Below, piece by piece: positions 1 to 9,600 of a DNA stretch of 64,000 bases; within the stretch, counting starts at the first letter, position 1; each line of letters starts with the position of its first letter. Where the stretch lies: contig NZ_CP108106.1 of NCBI RefSeq assembly GCF_041435195.1, forward strand, positions 3,100,001 to 3,164,000, read 5' to 3'. A program made the translations under genes and the position numbers. The DNA comes from Streptomyces sp. NBC_00224 (GTDB lineage: Bacteria > Actinomycetota > Actinomycetes > Streptomycetales > Streptomycetaceae). The notes under the pieces are model-generated. The model was not told the DNA's origin. It worked only from the letters and a program-made list of their open reading frames with translations, and searched no databases.

Positions 1-33
1 AGGGCGCCCACCGCACACGCGGGTGGGCGCCCT
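1..33. terminator. Hairpin terminator at left edge
   Basis: Perfect 12-bp inverted repeat (positions 1-12 and 22-33) with a 9-nt loop. There is no T-run on the plus side. It probably ends transcription of a gene lying left of the window. Confidence 0.6.
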
Positions 34-126
34 CCGGGCATTGTGGCAGGGCGAGTTCCGGTCACCGTGTGCCAAGGTTCCGTATCAGCCTGTGGGAGGG
101 CGCTGCTCAGCGGCGGGAGGATCTGG

Positions 127-258
127 TTGAATGGGCACATGGCCAGCTACCCGAACCCCGCGACAGGTCGCAGCGACCTGGAGCCGTTCTGGCCGTCTCG
201 TCAGGATCACGACTTCGACCGGGTGTGTTGCCGCGCGATGAACGCGCCGGCCCTCTAA
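127..258 (+). CDS. Small hypothetical protein (43 aa)
   Basis: A short reading frame of 43 residues starting at TTG 127. An ideal GGGAGG ribosome site at 115-120 sits 6 nt upstream; ATG 139 is the alternative start but has no well-placed site. Third codon positions are mostly G/C, as in real genes here, and it ends in TAA. The protein is acidic and aromatic in the middle (DLEPFW, DHDFDR) with a Cys-Cys pair, and has no signal peptide or membrane segment. I recognise no family. It lies 85 nt upstream of the winged-helix regulator and could be a leader peptide or a small stand-alone protein. A 17-bp palindrome (164-180) lies within it. Confidence 0.4.
   Translation: MNGHMASYPNPATGRSDLEPFWPSRQDHDFDRVCCRAMNAPAL
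164..180. promoter_or_regulatory. Perfect 17-bp palindrome, possible operator
   Basis: CAGGTCGC-a-GCGACCTG, with 8-bp arms around one base, lies about 165 nt upstream of the winged-helix regulator gene. It falls inside the putative small ORF, so it may be either an operator or a coincidence of coding sequence. Confidence 0.3.
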
Positions 259-343
259 AGCCTCCCTGACCCGAAGGCCTTCGGCCCGCGCGCAACGACG
301 TACGTCCCCTGCCGACGACTCCGCGCGAAAGAGCTGACCTCTC

Positions 344-931
344 ATGGCGAACGCCCATACCTTCTCCGCCTCCGCTGCGACCGCCGCCCACCCCGGTCCC
401 GTGCCCCTGGGACGCCATCGACTCCGTGCCGTCGACCGCGACGAGGTGGCCGTCACCGGCACCGTCGCCGACTTCCTTCCGCCGGGCGCCACTTGGCTGC
501 CCGCGCCCCAGCACACCCTGCCCGCGCTGCCCGGCCGCCCGCCGATGGTCGGCTATCTGGTGCTCGTCCCGGCCGACCAGCAGCCGCTGCTCGCCGCCGC
601 GCCCGAGCCGGTGGCCCAGGAGCCCGGCGCGGACGCGGCGACCGGCGGCGACGCGCTCGTGCGCATCGACACGGTCCGCCGCACCGCCGAGGTCGACGGG
701 CGTGTGCTCGACCTCACGTACCTCGAATTCGAGCTGCTCGCCCATCTGGTGGCGCACCCTCAGCGGGTGCACACCCGCGACCAGTTGGTGACCACGGTGT
801 GGGGGTACGGCCACGTCGGCGACGGCCGCACCGTGGACGTCCACGTCGCCCGGCTGCGCCGCAAGCTGGGCACCCAGCACCGCCACGCGATCCAGACGGT
901 GCGGCGGGTCGGGTACAAGTACACGCCCTGA
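344..931 (+). CDS. Orphan OmpR/PhoB-type winged-helix transcriptional regulator
   Basis: A 195-aa protein whose C-terminal half (about residues 100-195) is an OmpR/PhoB winged-helix DNA-binding domain. The pattern LTYLEFELLAHLV, a recognition helix around TVDVHVARLRRKLG and the terminal hairpin TVRRVGYKYTP are all typical. The N-terminal half is Ala/Pro-rich and has no receiver domain: there is no phospho-acceptor Asp motif. It is therefore an orphan DNA-binding protein, not a classical response regulator. No partner kinase is adjacent on this transcript, because the kinase downstream is separated by a strong terminator at 957-996. The start ATG 344 follows a purine-rich stretch (aaagag). The target genes cannot be read from sequence. 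Confidence 0.85.
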   Translation: MANAHTFSASAATAAHPGPVPLGRHRLRAVDRDEVAVTGTVADFLPPGATWLPAPQHTLPALPGRPPMVGYLVLVPADQQPLLAAAPEPVAQEPGADAATGGDALVRIDTVRRTAEVDGRVLDLTYLEFELLAHLVAHPQRVHTRDQLVTTVWGYGHVGDGRTVDVHVARLRRKLGTQHRHAIQTVRRVGYKYTP

Positions 932-956
932 TCCGCCCGTACGCGCTCACCGGGCT

Positions 957-996
957 GCCCCCGGCACGGACCTCCGTGCCGGGGGCGCCCCCTTTT
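957..996 (+). terminator. Rho-independent terminator after the winged-helix gene
   Basis: Perfect 14-bp arms (957-970 and 973-986), followed by a C-run and TTTT at 991-994. It insulates the regulator from the two-component system downstream. Confidence 0.8.
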
Positions 997-1125
997 CCGG
1001 GCAAACTAGGAGGTCAGGGGGTGGTGGTAGGTACACCCCCGGCTGGGGGGACCGGCCCCGTGACCGCGCCCGGCGGTGCGGCGAGACTGGGGACCCGGAA
1101 GAGCGATGCGAGGAAGAGGACGACG

Positions 1126-2397
1126 ATGATCGTGACAAAGGCACGGGACGCCCTGGTGGCGGCCCGGCGCGGGTCGGTGCTCTCGGCGTCCGGCGTCGTC
1201 GTCTCCATCACACTGTTCACCTGGACCGTGGTGTCCATCGCGCTGATACCCGTCGGCATCGGCGTACTGACCACCCCGCACGTCCTGACGCTGGTGCGCG
1301 CCCACGCCAACCGGCGCCGGGTGTGGGCGAAGGAGTGGGCGGGCGTGACCATCCCCGTGCCCTACCGCCCGCTCCCCCGCGATGTGCGGTCCGGGGTGAC
1401 CGGGATGGTCGAGCGGTGCGGGCTGCTGCTGAAGGACCCGGCGACCTGGCGCGACCTCCAGTGGATGTTCACCGACATGACGGCGGGCTTCCTCATCGCG
1501 ATCCTGGCGCCCGTGCTGCCGCTCTACTTCGTGTACGGGATCGTGCTCGCCGCGGGCGTCTGGGAGCCGATCGACCGGGCGGGCGGCGGCGAGTGGTTCA
1601 CCTTCCTCCACATCACCTCGCAGTCCACCGCCAACATGGCCGTCGCCCTCGGCGCCGCCTACGCCCTCCTCGGCGTCTTCGTGAACCCGGCCCTGATCCG
1701 CGCCCACTTCCGGCTCGCCGCGCTCTCCCTGGCGCCGACCCGGGAGCAGGAGCTCGCGCTGCGGGTGGAGCGCCTCACCGAGACCCGGCACGACGCCGTG
1801 GACACCTCGGCCGCCGAACTGCGCCGCATCGAGCGCGACCTGCACGACGGGGCGCAGGCCCGGCTCGTCGCCATGGGCATGAGCCTGGGCACCGTGGAGG
1901 CGCTGATCGAGAAGGACCCCGCGCAGGCCAAGGCGCTGCTCGCCAAGGCGCGCGAGTCGTCCGCCGAGGCGCTCACCGAACTGCGCGACCTGGTCCGGGG
2001 CATCCACCCGCCGGTCCTCGCCGAGCGGGGCCTCGGCGACGCGGTGCGCGCCCTGGCGCTGCGCCTGCCGGTGCCGGTCGAGGTCGACGTGGAGCTGCCG
2101 GCCGGGCGCGCCGAGGCACCGGTCGAGTCGGCCGCGTACTTCGCGGTCAGCGAGGTCCTCACCAACGCGGTCAAGCACGCCGAGGCCGACCGGATCTGGC
2201 TCGACCTCTCGTACGCGAGCGGGGCACTGCGCATCTCGGTCACCGACAACGGGCGCGGCGGGGCACGGGTGGGCGGCGGCTCGGGGCTGAGCGGCCTGGA
2301 GCGGCGACTGGGTACATTCGACGGCGTCCTGGCCGTCAGCAGTCCCGTGGGCGGCCCCACCATGGTGACCATGGAGATTCCTTGCGCGTTGTCCTAG
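1126..2397 (+). CDS. Membrane sensor histidine kinase (HisKA_3/NarL family)
   Basis: A 423-aa sensor kinase. Several hydrophobic segments lie in the first ~200 residues (for example near TLFTWTVVSIALIPVGIGV and FLIAILAPVLPLYFVYGIVL), resembling the 'putative sensor' domain of actinobacterial kinases. A HisKA_3 dimerisation/phosphoacceptor box DLHDGAQARL follows, with His240 as predicted phosphosite. The C-terminal HATPase has an N-box (EVLTNAVKHA, about residue 346) and a G-box (DNGRGG). The start ATG 1126 has an AGGAAGAGGA ribosome site, and the upstream in-frame region is non-coding in character. The gene overlaps the response regulator by 16 bp, so the two are translationally coupled partners. 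The stimulus is unknown. Confidence 0.92.
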   Translation: MIVTKARDALVAARRGSVLSASGVVVSITLFTWTVVSIALIPVGIGVLTTPHVLTLVRAHANRRRVWAKEWAGVTIPVPYRPLPRDVRSGVTGMVERCGLLLKDPATWRDLQWMFTDMTAGFLIAILAPVLPLYFVYGIVLAAGVWEPIDRAGGGEWFTFLHITSQSTANMAVALGAAYALLGVFVNPALIRAHFRLAALSLAPTREQELALRVERLTETRHDAVDTSAAELRRIERDLHDGAQARLVAMGMSLGTVEALIEKDPAQAKALLAKARESSAEALTELRDLVRGIHPPVLAERGLGDAVRALALRLPVPVEVDVELPAGRAEAPVESAAYFAVSEVLTNAVKHAEADRIWLDLSYASGALRISVTDNGRGGARVGGGSGLSGLERRLGTFDGVLAVSSPVGGPTMVTMEIPCALS

Positions 2398-3029
2398 CCG
2401 AAGATCTCTTCCTGCTCCGCGACGGGCTCGTACGGCTCCTTGAGGCGTACGACTTCGAGATAGTCGCGGCGGTCGAGAGCGGGCCCGAACTGACCAGGGC
2501 GCTGGCCGAGTCGGACCCCGAGGTGGCGATCGTCGACGTACGGCTGCCGCCCACGCACACCGACGAGGGCCTCCAGTGCGCGCTGGCCGCCCGGCGGGCC
2601 CGGCCGGGGCTGCCGGTGCTCGTCCTGTCCCAGCACGTGGAGCAGCTGTACGCGCGCGAGCTGCTCGCCGACGGGAACGGCGGGGTCGGCTACCTCCTCA
2701 AGGACCGGGTCTTCGACGCCGAGCAGTTCGTGGACGCGGTGCGCCGGGTGGCGGGCGGGGGCACCGCGATGGATCCTCAGGTGATCTCGCAGCTCCTGAC
2801 GCGCAAGTCCCGGGACGAGCCGCTGGGCGGCCTCACCCCGCGCGAGCGGGAGGTCATGGAGCTGATGGCGCAGGGCCGCTCCAACGCGGCGATCGCCAAG
2901 GAGCTCACCGTCACCGAGCGCGCCATCGCCAAGCACACCTCCAACATCTTCGCGAAGCTGAGCCTGCCGGTCTCGGACGACGACAACCGGCGGGTGCTGG
3001 CCGTGCTGGCTTATCTGGAGCGAGGGTGA
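2382..3029 (+). CDS. LuxR/NarL-family response regulator
   Basis: A 215-aa response regulator. The receiver has the phospho-acceptor Asp52 in VAIVDVRLPP, acidic residues near the N-terminus (LAEDLF) and a Lys near LLKDRVF. The LuxR-type HTH lies at about residues 150-215 (LTPREREVMELMAQGRSN, then TERAIAKHTSNIFAKL). The chosen start is TTG 2382, with GGAG (2373-2376) 5 nt upstream; it lies inside the 3' end of the kinase gene. The two genes form a classical kinase-regulator operon. A copy of the window's palindromic repeat follows about 20 nt after the stop. Confidence 0.9.
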   Translation: MRVVLAEDLFLLRDGLVRLLEAYDFEIVAAVESGPELTRALAESDPEVAIVDVRLPPTHTDEGLQCALAARRARPGLPVLVLSQHVEQLYARELLADGNGGVGYLLKDRVFDAEQFVDAVRRVAGGGTAMDPQVISQLLTRKSRDEPLGGLTPREREVMELMAQGRSNAAIAKELTVTERAIAKHTSNIFAKLSLPVSDDDNRRVLAVLAYLERG

Positions 3030-3050
3030 CCGCTTCGGGGGTGGGGATTC

Positions 3051-3103
3051 TGCTCGGCTGCGGATCGTGGTGGGCTGGTCGCGCAGTTCCCCGCGCCCCT
3101 CAG
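3051..3103 (+). repeat. Intergenic palindromic repeat, copy A (single arm)
   Basis: One arm of the repeat, containing GGCTGGTCGCGCAGTTCCCC followed by GCGCCCCT (3074-3100), just downstream of the response regulator stop. No matching opposite arm is present. See the finding on the nine loci. Confidence 0.85.
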
Positions 3104-3196
3104 GGGGTGGCGGTGGGCCGGGGCTGGGAGGGACTGCCACTGACGGGCCCACCCCCCTCCACGCGCGGGTGGCGCGGGAACGGGTCCCCGGCGGGT

Positions 3197-3202
3197 TAGC
3201 CT
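3197..3202 (+). promoter_or_regulatory. -10 element of a leaderless promoter
   Basis: TAGCCT with a 7-nt gap to ATG 3210 and no ribosome site. This fits a leaderless transcript of the methyltransferase gene. Confidence 0.5.
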
Positions 3203-3209
3203 GGCCGGA

Positions 3210-4364
3210 ATGAACCGCATGAGCACGCCCTGGGGCGCGTACGACCTGACCCGCTTTCCCGAGGACCCGCGCGATCAGCTGCGGGCCTGGGACGCCGCCG
3301 ACGAGTATCTGCTGCGGCACCTGGAGGACACGGACCTCTCGGGGGCCGTGGTGGCTCTCGGTGACCGGTGGGGCGCCCTGACGACCGCCCTCGCGGCCCG
3401 GGGGGCGGGCTCGCTCACGCAGATCAGCGAGTCCTTCCTCGGCCAGGAGGCGACCCGGGCGAACCTGGCGCGGGCGGGGGTGTCCGAGGACTCCGTCACG
3501 CTGCTCTCCACCCACGACGAGCCGCCCGCCCGGGTGGACGTGCTGATCGTCCGCGTACCGAAGAGCCTGGCTCTCCTGGAGGACCAGCTGCACCGGCTCG
3601 CGCCGGGCGTGCACGCGGACACCGTGGTCGTCGGCACCGGCATGGTGAAGGACATCCACACCTCCACGCTGAACCTGTTCGAGCGGCTCCTCGGCCCGAC
3701 GAAGACCTCGCTGGCCGAGAAGAAGGCCCGGCTGATCTTCTGCGAGCCGGACCCGAGGCTGGCCCGGCCGGTGAACCCGTGGCCGCTGACGTACTCCCTG
3801 GAGATGGGCATCGGCCCGGCCTCCGGGCTCGCCGTCACCAACTACGCGGGCGTGTTCTGCGCCGACCGCCTCGACATGGGCACCCGTTTCCTGCTCCAGC
3901 ACCTGCCCGCCCGCTCCGGCCCGGACCGGGTCGTCGACCTCGGCTGCGGCAACGGCATCGTGGGCACGGCGGCGGCGCTCGCCAACCCCGGGGCGACGGT
4001 GGTGTTCACGGACGAGTCGCACCAGGCGATCGCCTCGGCGCGGGCGACGTTCCGGCTGTGCACGGGCGCGGCCCGGGAGGCCGACGCCGAGTTCCGGCTC
4101 GGCGACGGGCTGAGCGGGTTCCCGCCGGGCACGGCCGACCTGGTGCTCAACAACCCGCCGTTCCACACCCATCAGGCCACCACGGACCGCACCTCCACGC
4201 GGATGTTCACGGACGCGCGCGAAGCGCTGCGGCCGGGCGGCGAGTTGTGGGTTGTGGGCAACCGCCACCTGGGCTACCACCTCAAGCTCCAGCGGCTCTT
4301 CGGCAACAGCGAACTCGTCGCCAGCGACCCGAAGTTCGTGGTGCTGCGCGCGGTCAAGCGCTGA
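3210..4364 (+). CDS. rlmG: RlmG-type 23S rRNA guanine-N2 methyltransferase
   Basis: A 384-aa protein, close to the ~378 aa of E. coli RlmG. A degenerate N-terminal Rossmann-like half is followed by a class I SAM-dependent methyltransferase domain. The SAM-binding loop VVDLGCGNG is at about residue 241 and the catalytic NPPFH motif of N2-guanine methyltransferases at about 315. The C-terminal region (GNRHL, then FGN and KFVVLRAVKR) matches RlmG better than the related RsmC. RlmG methylates G1835 of 23S rRNA in E. coli; the exact target in actinobacteria is inferred. Start ATG 3210 is preceded by a -10-like TAGCCT and no Shine-Dalgarno; ATG 3219 is the alternative. Confidence 0.8.
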   Translation: MNRMSTPWGAYDLTRFPEDPRDQLRAWDAADEYLLRHLEDTDLSGAVVALGDRWGALTTALAARGAGSLTQISESFLGQEATRANLARAGVSEDSVTLLSTHDEPPARVDVLIVRVPKSLALLEDQLHRLAPGVHADTVVVGTGMVKDIHTSTLNLFERLLGPTKTSLAEKKARLIFCEPDPRLARPVNPWPLTYSLEMGIGPASGLAVTNYAGVFCADRLDMGTRFLLQHLPARSGPDRVVDLGCGNGIVGTAAALANPGATVVFTDESHQAIASARATFRLCTGAAREADAEFRLGDGLSGFPPGTADLVLNNPPFHTHQATTDRTSTRMFTDAREALRPGGELWVVGNRHLGYHLKLQRLFGNSELVASDPKFVVLRAVKR

Positions 4365-4480
4365 ACGTCCGATCGGGGCGACCGGTGTTTCTGGAGATAC
4401 CTACGAAATAGCCGGGGCGTTGAACGCCCCGTGTGCCCCATGCGTATGGAACGACGCGCTGCTTCAAGCGAAGGAGTTCC

Positions 4481-6001
4481 ATGGGACGCTCAATACGAAA
4501 ACGGCCGACCTTCCCCCGGCGGATGACGATGGCCGCCGCGGCACTGTTCATCGGCGGGGGCGGCCTTGTCGCGGTGAATGTGTACGCCTCGGCCAGCGAC
4601 GACCCGGGGAAGGCCCAAGTACGGGCCGCCCCGGTGCGGAATGTGTCGACGATCGACTGCCCGGACGTGTCCAACAGCCTGCCGGACGTGCCGGATTCGG
4701 CCCGCCCCGAGGTGGACCGCGAGCTGGCCGCCATTGATACGCAGATCACCGACGCATACGAGAAGTTCGCCTCCGACAAAGACCGCGTCGACCGAGATCC
4801 CGGATACGGCCAGCAGGTCGTACTGGATCCGCTGAAGGAAAAGCGGACGGCCTCGCTCGACCGGATCGCCGGCGCCGTCGGCCGTGGCGGCGGACAGCAG
4901 CCGCAGGGAATGCAGGGGCTCGCCCCGTGCACCCTGCGCGCGGACGACAGCGGCGGAGGCGGCCAAGGAGCCGCCCAGGCGGCCGGGCAGGCCCAGGGCC
5001 AGGATCAGTGGCAGAACCAGAGCGGCCAGGGCCAGAACCAAGGCCAAGGCCAAGGGCAGCAAGGTCAGGGACAAGGCCAGGGCCAGGGCGCCGGTGGGCA
5101 GGCTCAGGGCGTCGGGAACGGGCCCGCGAAGAGCGACTTCGTCGACATCCGGTCCGTACAGCCGAACGTGCGGACCCCCCGCACCCAGCGCAACGGCTCG
5201 ACCGGTCTCTTCACCAGTAGTTGCGGCGTCAACCAGAATGCGAAGCGGAATCCGGACAACGTCATCGTCGCGCCCGGTGTGAGCAATGGTGCCCACCATA
5301 TGCACGACTATGTCGGAAACCAGGCGAACGACGCCTTCGCCAGCGACGCCGATCTGGCCAATGGCGGTACGAGCTGCCGAAATCAGGGCGACAAGTCCAC
5401 GTATTACTGGCCCGTCATCCGTCTGCAGAACGGCCAGAACGAGAACGACGCCAACGCGGACGGCGGCGGCAAGGACAAGAACGTCGGAAAGATCCAGACG
5501 CCCGCCCAGGTCACCATCAAGTTCGCCGGAAATCCGGTCAGCAAGGTCACCGCGATGCCGCGCTTTCTGCGGATCATCACCGGCGACGCGAAGGCGTTCA
5601 CCAACGGCAACGCGAATGCGAACGCGTCCTGGAGCTGCACCGGATTCGAGAACCGCCAGCTCAAGGACAAATACCCGATCTGCCCCCAGGGCAGCAAAGT
5701 AGTCCGCACCTTCAATTTCCAGAGCTGCTGGGACGGGAAGAACACGGACAGCGCGAACCACCGGACGCACGTCGCCTTCGCGGGCAAGAGCGGTGCGTGC
5801 CCGCGCGGCTTCAAGGCGATCCCGCAGCTCCAGCAGCGGATCGTGTACGCCGTGCCGCCGGGCCCCGGGTTCGCCGTCGACTCGTTCCCCGAGCAGCTCC
5901 ACAAGCCCGTCACCGATCACGGTGACTTCATCAACGTCTTCAGCGATCAGCTGATGAGGAAGGCGGTGACCTGCATCAACACGGGGCGCAGCTGCGCCTG
6001 A
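4481..6001 (+). CDS. Secreted DUF1996-domain protein with Gln/Gly-rich linker
   Basis: A 506-aa exported protein. Residues ~15-37 form a basic-then-hydrophobic signal or anchor (RRMTMAAAALFIGGGG onward). A charged helical region (to about residue 150) is followed by a very low-complexity Gly/Gln linker (about residues 155-212, runs of GQGQ). The C-terminal ~270 residues are a DUF1996 domain: Cys-rich, with an NGAHHMHDYVGN segment and late motifs around HRTHVAF and DHGDFINVF. DUF1996 occurs in secreted proteins of fungi and actinomycetes and its function is unknown. AAGGAG at 4471-4476 fixes the ATG 4481 start. It is transcribed alone and ends at a bidirectional terminator. Confidence 0.85.
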   Translation: MGRSIRKRPTFPRRMTMAAAALFIGGGGLVAVNVYASASDDPGKAQVRAAPVRNVSTIDCPDVSNSLPDVPDSARPEVDRELAAIDTQITDAYEKFASDKDRVDRDPGYGQQVVLDPLKEKRTASLDRIAGAVGRGGGQQPQGMQGLAPCTLRADDSGGGGQGAAQAAGQAQGQDQWQNQSGQGQNQGQGQGQQGQGQGQGQGAGGQAQGVGNGPAKSDFVDIRSVQPNVRTPRTQRNGSTGLFTSSCGVNQNAKRNPDNVIVAPGVSNGAHHMHDYVGNQANDAFASDADLANGGTSCRNQGDKSTYYWPVIRLQNGQNENDANADGGGKDKNVGKIQTPAQVTIKFAGNPVSKVTAMPRFLRIITGDAKAFTNGNANANASWSCTGFENRQLKDKYPICPQGSKVVRTFNFQSCWDGKNTDSANHRTHVAFAGKSGACPRGFKAIPQLQQRIVYAVPPGPGFAVDSFPEQLHKPVTDHGDFINVFSDQLMRKAVTCINTGRSCA

Positions 6002-6045
6002 CCGACAGGGCGCGCACGCGCCTGGAAACCCGCTCCCCCTGATTG

Positions 6046-6075
6046 GCTCCCCCGGGTCACCCCACCCGGGGGAGC
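6046..6075. terminator. Bidirectional terminator between convergent genes
   Basis: Perfect 12-bp stem (6046-6057 and 6064-6075) with a 6-nt loop, between the convergent DUF1996 and lipoprotein genes. Confidence 0.8.
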
Positions 6076-6088
6076 ATCCCCTGCGCGG

Positions 6089-6484
6089 TCAGCTCATGTG
6101 GTGGTGTCCGGAATGGTTGGTCCCGGTCTCGACACTGCCACCGAGCCGGCCGCGCAGCGCGTTGACCACGTTCTCGTCGCCGACGGCGACCCACTTGCGG
6201 CCCACCAGATAGGCGCCGCCGTAGTCCTTGGCGCCGTTGATCCACTCCCGCTGGCCGCGGTCGGTGGCGAAGGTCGCCAGGACGTAGCGGCCGTCCTTGG
6301 TGTCGCAGTTGGCCTGTCGCAGCTCGGCCGCGTTGGTGGAGATCTTCGGCTTGCAGGCGGCCTGGGCCGCGATCTGTTCGAGGGTTCCGCCGGCCGTCTT
6401 CGGCGCGTCGTGGCCGTGCCCTCCGCAGCCCGCGGCTAGGGTCACGACCGCGGCCGCCAGGGCCGCTCGTACAAGAGTGCGCAT
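6089..6484 (-). CDS. Small secreted lipoprotein
   Basis: A 131-aa protein with a lipoprotein signal peptide: MRTLVRAALAAAVVTLAAGC, so lipidation is predicted at Cys20. The mature part is about 110 residues, with two further Cys (CKPK and NCDTKDG) that could form a disulfide, and a His-rich tail (HSGHHHMS). I do not recognise a named family; similar short lipoproteins are common in Streptomyces. It is divergent from the GH89 gene and convergent with DUF1996. The His-rich C-terminus could bind metal, but that is only inference. Confidence 0.8.
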   Translation of the reverse strand: MRTLVRAALAAAVVTLAAGCGGHGHDAPKTAGGTLEQIAAQAACKPKISTNAAELRQANCDTKDGRYVLATFATDRGQREWINGAKDYGGAYLVGRKWVAVGDENVVNALRGRLGGSVETGTNHSGHHHMS

Positions 6485-6626
6485 GCCTCCATCGTGCCCT
6501 CAATCACCCCCTCCCCGTGGGCATTTGGCCATTTCAGTGGCCCCATTGCCCGGCACCCGCCGCGCCGTTAACGTGCGCTCCGCACGCGCCTGTTGTCACC
6601 CCAACAACACGAGGAGCGCCGAGCCC

Positions 6627-9600
6627 ATGACCGAGCTGTCGAGTCCCCCGACCCCCTCCAGACGTACGGTGCTGGGCACCGCGGGAGCCATCGGCGCCGG
6701 GGCCGCGGTCGGGGCGGCGCCCCCCGCGCACGCGGCTCCGGCGACCTCCGCAGTTGCACAGTCGCTTGACGCCGGGCCCGCCAGGGACGCCCTCGTCCGG
6801 CTCCTGCCCGAGCACGCCGACCGGATCCGGCTGAGCCCGCTGCCCGACGGCGGCCCCGACCGCTTCCGGGTCACTGGTTCGGGCGGGCGCGTCGAGATCG
6901 CCGCCACCGGCCCGGCCACCGCCCTGACCGGTCTGCACTGGTATCTCAAGTACACCTGCAAGGCCCATCTGACCTGGGCGGGAAGCCAACTGGACCTGCC
7001 GCGCCGGCTGCCCGCGCCCGCCCGGCCGGTGGAGCGCGCCGCCACCGTCCCGCACCGGTTCGTCTTCAACGACACCCACGACGGCTACACCGGCCCGTAC
7101 GCCGACTGGCCGCGCTGGGAGCGGCTGATCGACGTCCTGGCGCTGCACGGCTGCAACGAAGTGCTGGTGACGCCAGGTCAGGAAGCCGTCTACCACCGGC
7201 TGTTGCTGGATTTCGGGTACACCGACGAGGAGGCCCGGGCCTGGCTGCCCGCGCCCTCGCACCAGCCGTGGTGGCTGCTCCAGAACATGAGCGGGTACGG
7301 CGGCCCCCTCTCCCCCGCGCTGATCGACCGGCGCGCGGAGCTGGGCGCGCGGATCACTGCCCGGCTGCGCGAGCTGGGGATGCGGCCGGTGCTCCCGGGC
7401 TATTTCGGGACCGTCCCGGACGGGTTCCCCGTGCGCAATCCGGGCGCCCGGGTCGTCCCCCAGGGCAGCTGGAACGGGCTGCGGCGCCCCGACTGGCTCG
7501 ACCCGCGCACCGAGGTGTTCCCGCAGGTCGCGGCCGCCTTCTACCGCCACCAGGAGGAGCTGTTCGGCGAGGCGCGGCACTTCAAGATGGACCTGCTGCA
7601 CGAGGGTGGCACCCCGGGCGACGTGCCGGTGGCCGAGGCCGCCCGCGCCGTCGAGAAGGCCCTGCACACCGCCCGGCCCGGGGCCACCTGGGTGATACTC
7701 GGCTGGCAGACCAACCCCCGCCCGGACGTCCTGGACGCCGTCGACAAGTCGCGGATCCTGATCGTCGACGGCCTCTCCGACCTCGCCACGGTCACCGACC
7801 GCGAGAAGGACTGGGGCGGCGCGCCGTACGCGTTCGGCACCATCCCCAACTTCGGCGGCCGCACCACCCTCGGCGCCAACACCCACCGCTGGACCGGGAA
7901 GTTCGCCCAGTGGCGCGACAGGCCGGGCAGCACCCTGGCCGGCACCGCGTACATGCCGGAGTCCGCCGAGCGCGACCCCGCCGCCTTCGAGCTGTTCAGC
8001 GAGCTCGCCTGGCGGACGGAGCCGGTGGAGCGGGAGGACTGGTTCCGTACGTACGCGGACGTGCGCTACGGGCACGAGGACGGCCACGCGCGCGAGGCGT
8101 TCGCCGCGCTCGCCGCCACCGCCTACCGGCTGACCACCGCCGACGGGCGGCCCGTCGACTCGCTCTTCACCCGGCGGCCCTCGATCACCGCCTCCGTCAC
8201 CACCGCCTTCGAGTCGGCCCGCTTCGACCGCGCCTTCGCCGAACTCCTCGCCGTACGGCCCTCGCTGCGCGGCTCGGAAGCCTACGCGTACGACCTCACC
8301 GATGTCGCCCGCCAAGCGCTCGCCGACCGCTCGCGGCTGCTGCTTCCGCAACTGCGGACCGCCTACCAGGGCGAGGACCGGGCCGCCTTCGGGGTGCTGA
8401 GCGCGCTGTGGCTGAAGCTGATGCGGCTGGCCGACGAGATGTCCGGCTGCCACCGGGCGTTCCTGCTCGGCCCGTGGCTTCAGGACGCCAAGCGGTTCGC
8501 GACGAGCCCGCAGGAGGCGGTCCGGCTGGAGTGGACGGCGCGGACGCTGATCACCACCTGGGCGGGCCGGTCGGCGGCCGACAACCTCAGCAACTACGCG
8601 GACCGCGACTGGCAGGGTCTGCTGACGGACCTTCACTTCCCCCAGTGGCAGGCCTACTTGGACGAGCTGGCCGACGCCCTGGCGGCCGGGCGGGCGCCCA
8701 GGGCCTTCGACTGGTACGTGGGCGAGGAGGCGTGGACGCGGGAGTCGGGCACGTATCCGGTACGGGCGACCGGCGACCCGTACGGGACGGCGCGGCGTGT
8801 CCACGACGCGCTCGCGAGCGCCCCGTACCAGGGGGCCGTGAGCGTCGCCGCCGACCCCGTGAGCTTCACGCCCGGCTCCACCGGCACGGTCACGGCGGCG
8901 CTGCGCAACCTCAACGGGCTGCGGGCGACCGGCCGCGTCGACTTCGCGCTCACCGGGCTCGACGCCGAGCCGGAGGGCGCCACGCAGCTGCGCCGGATCC
9001 CGGCGGCGGGCGAGGGGGCGGTGCGCTGGCGGGTCACCGCGCCCGCCGAGCCGCTGACCGCGCCGCTGCGGGCCATGCCGTACGAGCTGACCACCCGGTA
9101 CGGGCCGGACGGCGAGGACCGGGTGGCCGTCGTCCAGCGGTCCGCCGTCTATCTGGCGGCGCCGCTGAGCTCCGAGTGGCGGACGTTCACCAGCAACGAC
9201 GCGGTCTTCGGTGAGCTGGACGGGCGGCTCGCGGTCAACGGCGGCGGCCTGGACCTGTGGAAGGGCATCGCACAGTTCGGCACGGCGTACCGGGAAGGGG
9301 CCCTGCGGGAGGGCGCGGTGGTGACTCTGAGCGTCGACTCCCTGGAAAACACCGGCAGTTGGGCACGCGGCGGGATCGTCGCGCGCAACGGCCTCGCGGT
9401 GCCGGGGTCGGCCGGCTTCCTGAATCTGGCGGCGACTCCGGGCCAGGGCGTGGTGCTCTCCTACGACGCGGACGGCGACGGGCTCCTCGACACCTACCGG
9501 CGGATCACGGGGGTGGCGGCGCCGGTGCTGCTGCGGCTGAGCCGCGGCCCGGCCGGGTCGTTCACCGGCGCCTGCTCGACGGACGCCGGGGCGAGCTGGC

